Shown: piece by piece, positions 5,546 to 8,322 of the stretch
Numbering within the stretch: the stretch's first letter is position 1
How the letters are laid out: each line of letters begins with the position of its first letter
Assembly: GCA_009845645.1 (NCBI GenBank)
Contig: VXZF01000106.1
Location: forward strand, 1-8,322
DNA: 8,322 bases
Reading direction: 5' to 3'
Origin: Gemmatimonadota bacterium
GTDB taxonomy: Bacteria; Latescibacterota; UBA2968; UBA8231
Notes under the pieces: generated by a model
Database searches by the model: none
Seen by the model: only the letters and a program-made list of their open reading frames with translations
What the model was told of the DNA's origin: nothing
Program-made: the position numbers and the translations under genes

Positions 5546-5616
5546 CGCATGTATCCAGTTGTCGGCATTGAGGAACGCGAAAGTAGATCAACTGCTGGTT
5601 GAGCTTTTCCCCTACG

Positions 5617-7017
5617 TCAGAGAAGCGGGCGTTCTTGGCTCCAGGGGGCGAGTTGCTCAAAGGCGCGGGCGGCGCGCAACACGGTAAGGTCCTGCCGCCA
5701 GCCGCCGATGATTTGCAAGCCCACGGGCAGACCATCGACGCGGCCGCAGGGCAAGCTAGCAGCGGGCAGGCCGGTAAGGTTCACCGGGTAGGTGAAGGCC
5801 GTCCAACTCAGGTAGGTAGTATCGTGGCCGGCGATCGAACCGGGGTGGTCGTCTCCAGCGGCAAAGGCAGTGACCGGCAGCGTCGGCGTCAGCAGCAGGT
5901 CGTAGCGCTCGTAAAACTCCCGCCATTGGTGGTAGTACGCGTTGCGTTCTATGTAAGCACTAGCCACGTCCGTGCCGCGGAACTCAAACCCCTCTTCGAC
6001 AACGGCGCGCAAGCCGGGATCAAGGCGATCGGCGATCTGGTCGAACTGGTCGCGGAAGGTGGCGGCGAACGCCGTTGACCACAGGACGTGGACGAGACGC
6101 CACGGATCTTCGCCAGTCGGGTGCGCCTCCTCGATGGTGCAACCGAGATCCGAAAAGCGACGGGCCGCCGCCTGTGCAGTCTCGACGACTTGAGCATCGA
6201 CTGCCGCGTACCCTAGGTCGGGCGACCAAGCCACGCGCAGCCCATCCACACCGGCATCAATCTCATCAAGCCCCAACGATTCCGCCGGCATCGACGTGCG
6301 ATCCCGCGCATCGGGACCGAGCATGACCTCAAGCATCTGCACGGCGTCGCCAACGGTGCGGGTAATCGGACCAGCGTGGGACAGGGTCTCCACCACGCTA
6401 GCCGGGTGCTGGGGTATCCGTCCCCAAGAGGGTTTGAAGCCAAAGGCACCCGAAAAGCCGGCCGGGATGCGGATCGAGCCAGCGCCGTCCGTGCCCTGGG
6501 CCAGCACGCCCATGCCAGCGACCACCGCAGCAGCCGCTCCGCCGCTGGACCCACCCGCCGTGCGTCCGTGACCCCAGGGATTGTGAGTCGGCCCGACGAC
6601 CCGGTTGCCCGAATCGCCCTTCCATCCGAGCTCCGGCGTATTCGTCTTGCCGAGCAACACCATGCCAGCGTCGCGCAACCGTTCGGCGAGGGGCGCATCA
6701 AAGTCCGGGATCCAGTCGGCGGTCAGCAGCGACCCCCGCGTGGTGCGGATCCCACGCGTCGCCGTCAGATCCTTCAGCGAGCCGGGTATGCCGGCTAAGG
6801 GAGGCGGATCTTCGGCACCGGCAAAGGCGGCTTCGGCGGCGAGCGCCTCGGCCAAGGCCCGCTCCGGCGTGACCGTGACGAAGGCATTGATCCGTGGGTC
6901 GAGCGTTTCGATCCGACGCAGCACAGCCTCGGTAACTTCCACCGGGGACAGCTCGCGGCGCTCGTACAGGCGACGCAGTTCAATGCCGGAGAGATAGCAC
7001 AGATCGGTATCGTTCAT
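5617..7017 (-). CDS. Amidase-signature (AS) family hydrolase
   Basis: 466 aa, the usual length of the family. The Ser-cisSer-Lys triad is visible: K82 in GIPGSLKDLTATRG, S157 in GRTAGGSSGGAAAA and S181 in GTDGAGSIRIPAGFSG. The spacing of 75 and 24 residues is that expected for the family (as in fatty acid amide hydrolase and GatA). AS enzymes hydrolyse or transfer amide groups in the cytoplasm. GatA is unlikely because no gatB or gatC lies nearby and the gene is coupled to an oxidoreductase; a catabolic amidase is more probable, with unknown substrate. The ATG at 7017 overlaps the TGA of the oxidoreductase gene as ATGA, indicating translational coupling in one operon. There is no signal peptide. 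After the stop, 151 nt separate it from the XRE gene. Confidence 0.92.
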   Translation of the reverse strand: MNDTDLCYLSGIELRRLYERRELSPVEVTEAVLRRIETLDPRINAFVTVTPERALAEALAAEAAFAGAEDPPPLAGIPGSLKDLTATRGIRTTRGSLLTADWIPDFDAPLAERLRDAGMVLLGKTNTPELGWKGDSGNRVVGPTHNPWGHGRTAGGSSGGAAAAVVAGMGVLAQGTDGAGSIRIPAGFSGAFGFKPSWGRIPQHPASVVETLSHAGPITRTVGDAVQMLEVMLGPDARDRTSMPAESLGLDEIDAGVDGLRVAWSPDLGYAAVDAQVVETAQAAARRFSDLGCTIEEAHPTGEDPWRLVHVLWSTAFAATFRDQFDQIADRLDPGLRAVVEEGFEFRGTDVASAYIERNAYYHQWREFYERYDLLLTPTLPVTAFAAGDDHPGSIAGHDTTYLSWTAFTYPVNLTGLPAASLPCGRVDGLPVGLQIIGGWRQDLTVLRAARAFEQLAPWSQERPLL

Positions 7018-8003
7018 GCTTCAAGCACCACCTCTCTGCCGAGGCGGGACGACTCCATACACGCCGTCAGTACCGCCACCAGATGGCGGGCGTATTCAGC
7101 CGTCACCGCCGGCTCCGTTCCCGCGTCAAGCGCCTCGATGAACGCGCTCAACTGCCGCGTCGTGGTGTCGTGGTCCTCACTCACCTCGACCTGTTCCCAC
7201 TCCCCATCCCGGCCGATGAAGAGGTCGTTCCTCCCCGAGTGGATTCCATTGCGCAGTTGGAGCATGCCGTCCGTGCAGACGAACTCCGTGCTAAAGCGAC
7301 TCCCCCCCGTCCGCCACCACACGTGAATCAGCGTCGAGTACACGCCGTTTTCGAACTGCAAAAGCGCCATGGCCACATCGTCTGCTGAGAATTCGAAGAA
7401 CCGGCTGTCGATCAGGGCCTTGACGGCGACGACGCGACTGCCCGTCCACCAGCAGGAGCGGTCGATCAGGTGGATGCCGTTCTGATACCACAAGCCCCCG
7501 TGCGTCGCCTTGTCGAGATACCAAGGCGACCTGTTCGGGTTAAAGGGGCGATAGGCTTCGTCGCAGAGACATACCAGATCGCCCACGGCCTGCTCGCGCA
7601 GCAGCTTCTTCACAGCTCGATTCGTCGGCGAGAAGCGGTGCATGTGGCCAACGGAGAGCTGTTTGCCGGTCCGCCGCGCAGACGCGATCATGGCGTCGCA
7701 CTGCTCCACATCAACGGCCATTGGTTTTTCCACCAGCACGTGTTTGCCGGCCTCCAACGCGGCTACGGTTACTTCGCAGTGCAGGCCGTGAGGCAGGCAG
7801 ACGATGACGAGGTCAACCCCTTCGTCCGCGAGCAGATCCTCATAGGAGGAATAGCCCTGACAGCCGTGCTCCGCGCAGACGCGGGCTAGGCGTTCCGCAT
7901 CCGTATCGGCAACCGCCTGCAAGCGCGCAGATTCAAGGGCCGCCACCGCTCGCAGATGTCCCGGGGATACGCTACCAGCACCGATGATTCCGACTCCGTG
8001 CAT
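7014..8003 (-). CDS. Gfo/Idh/MocA family NAD(P)-dependent oxidoreductase
   Basis: 329 aa, typical length. An N-terminal Rossmann fold begins MHGVGIIGAGSVSPGH, with the dinucleotide-binding GxGxxxxGH. VEKPMA (91-96) is the conserved EKP motif whose Lys acts in catalysis, followed by SVGHMHRF (117-124). GGLWYQNGIHLIDRSCWW (169-186) carries the GxHxxD active-site motif of the C-terminal domain. Family members oxidise or reduce sugars, inositols or related polyols with NAD(P); the substrate is not predictable. The start at 8003 has GAGGT four bases upstream and a good promoter at 8029-8058. The last codon and stop overlap the amidase start by 4 nt. The sialidase-like gene diverges on the other side, which fits a carbohydrate-related locus. 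Confidence 0.92.
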   Translation of the reverse strand: MHGVGIIGAGSVSPGHLRAVAALESARLQAVADTDAERLARVCAEHGCQGYSSYEDLLADEGVDLVIVCLPHGLHCEVTVAALEAGKHVLVEKPMAVDVEQCDAMIASARRTGKQLSVGHMHRFSPTNRAVKKLLREQAVGDLVCLCDEAYRPFNPNRSPWYLDKATHGGLWYQNGIHLIDRSCWWTGSRVVAVKALIDSRFFEFSADDVAMALLQFENGVYSTLIHVWWRTGGSRFSTEFVCTDGMLQLRNGIHSGRNDLFIGRDGEWEQVEVSEDHDTTTRQLSAFIEALDAGTEPAVTAEYARHLVAVLTACMESSRLGREVVLEA

Positions 8004-8028
8004 CTCAACCTCGATTCAGAAGGACAGA

Positions 8029-8058
8029 AGTATAAACAGGCGTTTGAACCTTGGTCAA
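8029..8058 (-). promoter_or_regulatory. Sigma70-type promoter of the oxidoreductase-amidase operon
   Basis: TTGACC (8058-8053) and TATACT (8034-8029), each five of six to consensus, are separated by 18 bases. Transcription would start near 8022, about 20 nt before the start codon at 8003. Confidence 0.65.
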
Positions 8059-8072
8059 CGTGCGTGGCGCAC
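8041..8072. repeat. Dyad symmetries in the divergent intergenic region
   Basis: GTGCG-TGG-CGCAC is a perfect 13-nt palindrome at 8060-8072, just upstream of the -35 box of the oxidoreductase promoter. Beside it, 8041-8060 is a near-palindrome (TTGAACC-TT-GGTCAA core with one extra base) that overlaps the -35 box itself. Both are plausible operator sites between the divergent genes; no binding protein can be named. Confidence 0.4.
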
Positions 8073-8157
8073 TTCGGTTTGACGACCAGCTTGCACGGAG
8101 CCGCGTCCATTCTCTTTTTCCTCACTACAAAGTTATCCATTACTTCCAAGAAGTACT

Positions 8158-8163
8158 AAGGAG
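8158..8163 (+). promoter_or_regulatory. Ribosome binding site of the sialidase-like gene
   Basis: AAGGAG on the plus strand, 7 nt before the ATG at 8171. It sets the start codon. I do not see a clear promoter for this gene in 8004-8157. Confidence 0.75.
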
Positions 8164-8170
8164 ACGAACG

Positions 8171-8322
8171 ATGAATACGCACCCTACAACGCCGCAGATC
8201 CTCTCGGTCGAGAAGATCTGGGACCGCGGCCCCCACAACGCCTTCACCGATCTGATACGCTTCGCCGATCGATGGTGGTGTACCTTCCGCGAGGCCCAAG
8301 ACCACGGGCCGAGCATCGGCAC
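8171..8322 (+). CDS. Sialidase-like (BNR/beta-propeller) protein, N-terminal 50 codons only
   Basis: The visible protein begins MNTHPTTPQILSVEKIWDRG and continues PHNAFTDLIRFADRWWCTFR before leaving the window. The stretch VEKIWDRGPHNAFTDLIRF followed by W-C/Y-TFRE matches, from memory, the first propeller blade of bacterial exo-alpha-sialidase-like proteins common in Planctomycetes and relatives, where FRE carries an arginine of the blade. There is no signal peptide at this start, so a cytoplasmic location is suggested. The gene diverges from the oxidoreductase-amidase operon with a 167-nt gap. The start is well supported by AAGGAG. The family call rests on about 50 residues and should be treated as probable only. 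Confidence 0.6.
   Translation, partial: MNTHPTTPQILSVEKIWDRGPHNAFTDLIRFADRWWCTFREAQDHGPSIG

Noticed and set aside
5588..5602. TCAAC-TGCTG-GTTGA hairpin after the amidase gene.
   Set aside because: The stem is only five pairs, with no T-run on the minus strand, so it is not a convincing terminator.
5599..6078. A 159-codon plus-strand frame opposite the amidase end.
   Set aside because: It is antisense to the amidase gene, with no ribosome site and no recognisable domain.

Overview
The window holds seven complete or nearly complete protein genes on the minus strand and the first codons of an eighth on the plus strand. Base composition is fairly GC-rich, with AT-richer stretches at about 2372-2668 and 4570-5620. 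A PhyH-type dioxygenase, a Gfo/Idh/MocA oxidoreductase, an amidase and a sialidase-like protein in one neighbourhood suggest an uncultured environmental bacterium of the kind rich in these families (Poribacteria, Latescibacteria or similar sponge/soil lineages). That placement is an inference from gene content only. No rRNA, tRNA, transposase, phage gene or CRISPR array is visible.

Layout from right to left. At 8171 a sialidase-like gene starts on the plus strand and leaves the window. Opposite it, a good promoter (8029-8058) drives a Gfo/Idh/MocA oxidoreductase (8003-7014), whose stop overlaps the start of an amidase-signature hydrolase (7017-5617) by 4 nt. After a 151-nt gap comes an XRE-type regulator (5465-4695) whose 3' end carries a 38-nt imperfect direct repeat. 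A strong promoter (4632-4660) lies inside the outer repeat copy and faces an uncharacterised 307-aa gene (4569-3646). That gene is followed by a GNAT acetyltransferase (3591-2668), probably on the same transcript.

The most interesting part is the 296-nt gap between the GNAT gene and the ABC-F ATPase gene (2371-863). It contains a promoter, a 9-codon upstream ORF with an almost ideal Shine-Dalgarno sequence, and an intrinsic terminator (9-bp stem plus T6) whose T-run ends 8 nt before the ABC-F start codon. This is the arrangement of ribosome-mediated transcription attenuation known for ABC-F antibiotic-resistance genes in Firmicutes. It suggests that this ABC-F is a drug-inducible ribosome-protection factor. 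A PhyH-family Fe(II)/2-oxoglutarate dioxygenase (773 to beyond position 1) follows 89 nt downstream.

The right-hand genes (sialidase-like, oxidoreductase, amidase) look like small-molecule or glycan catabolism. The middle and left genes (XRE regulator, unknown protein, acetyltransferase, ABC-F) look more like a stress or antibiotic-response neighbourhood. A functional link between the two halves is not shown by the sequence.
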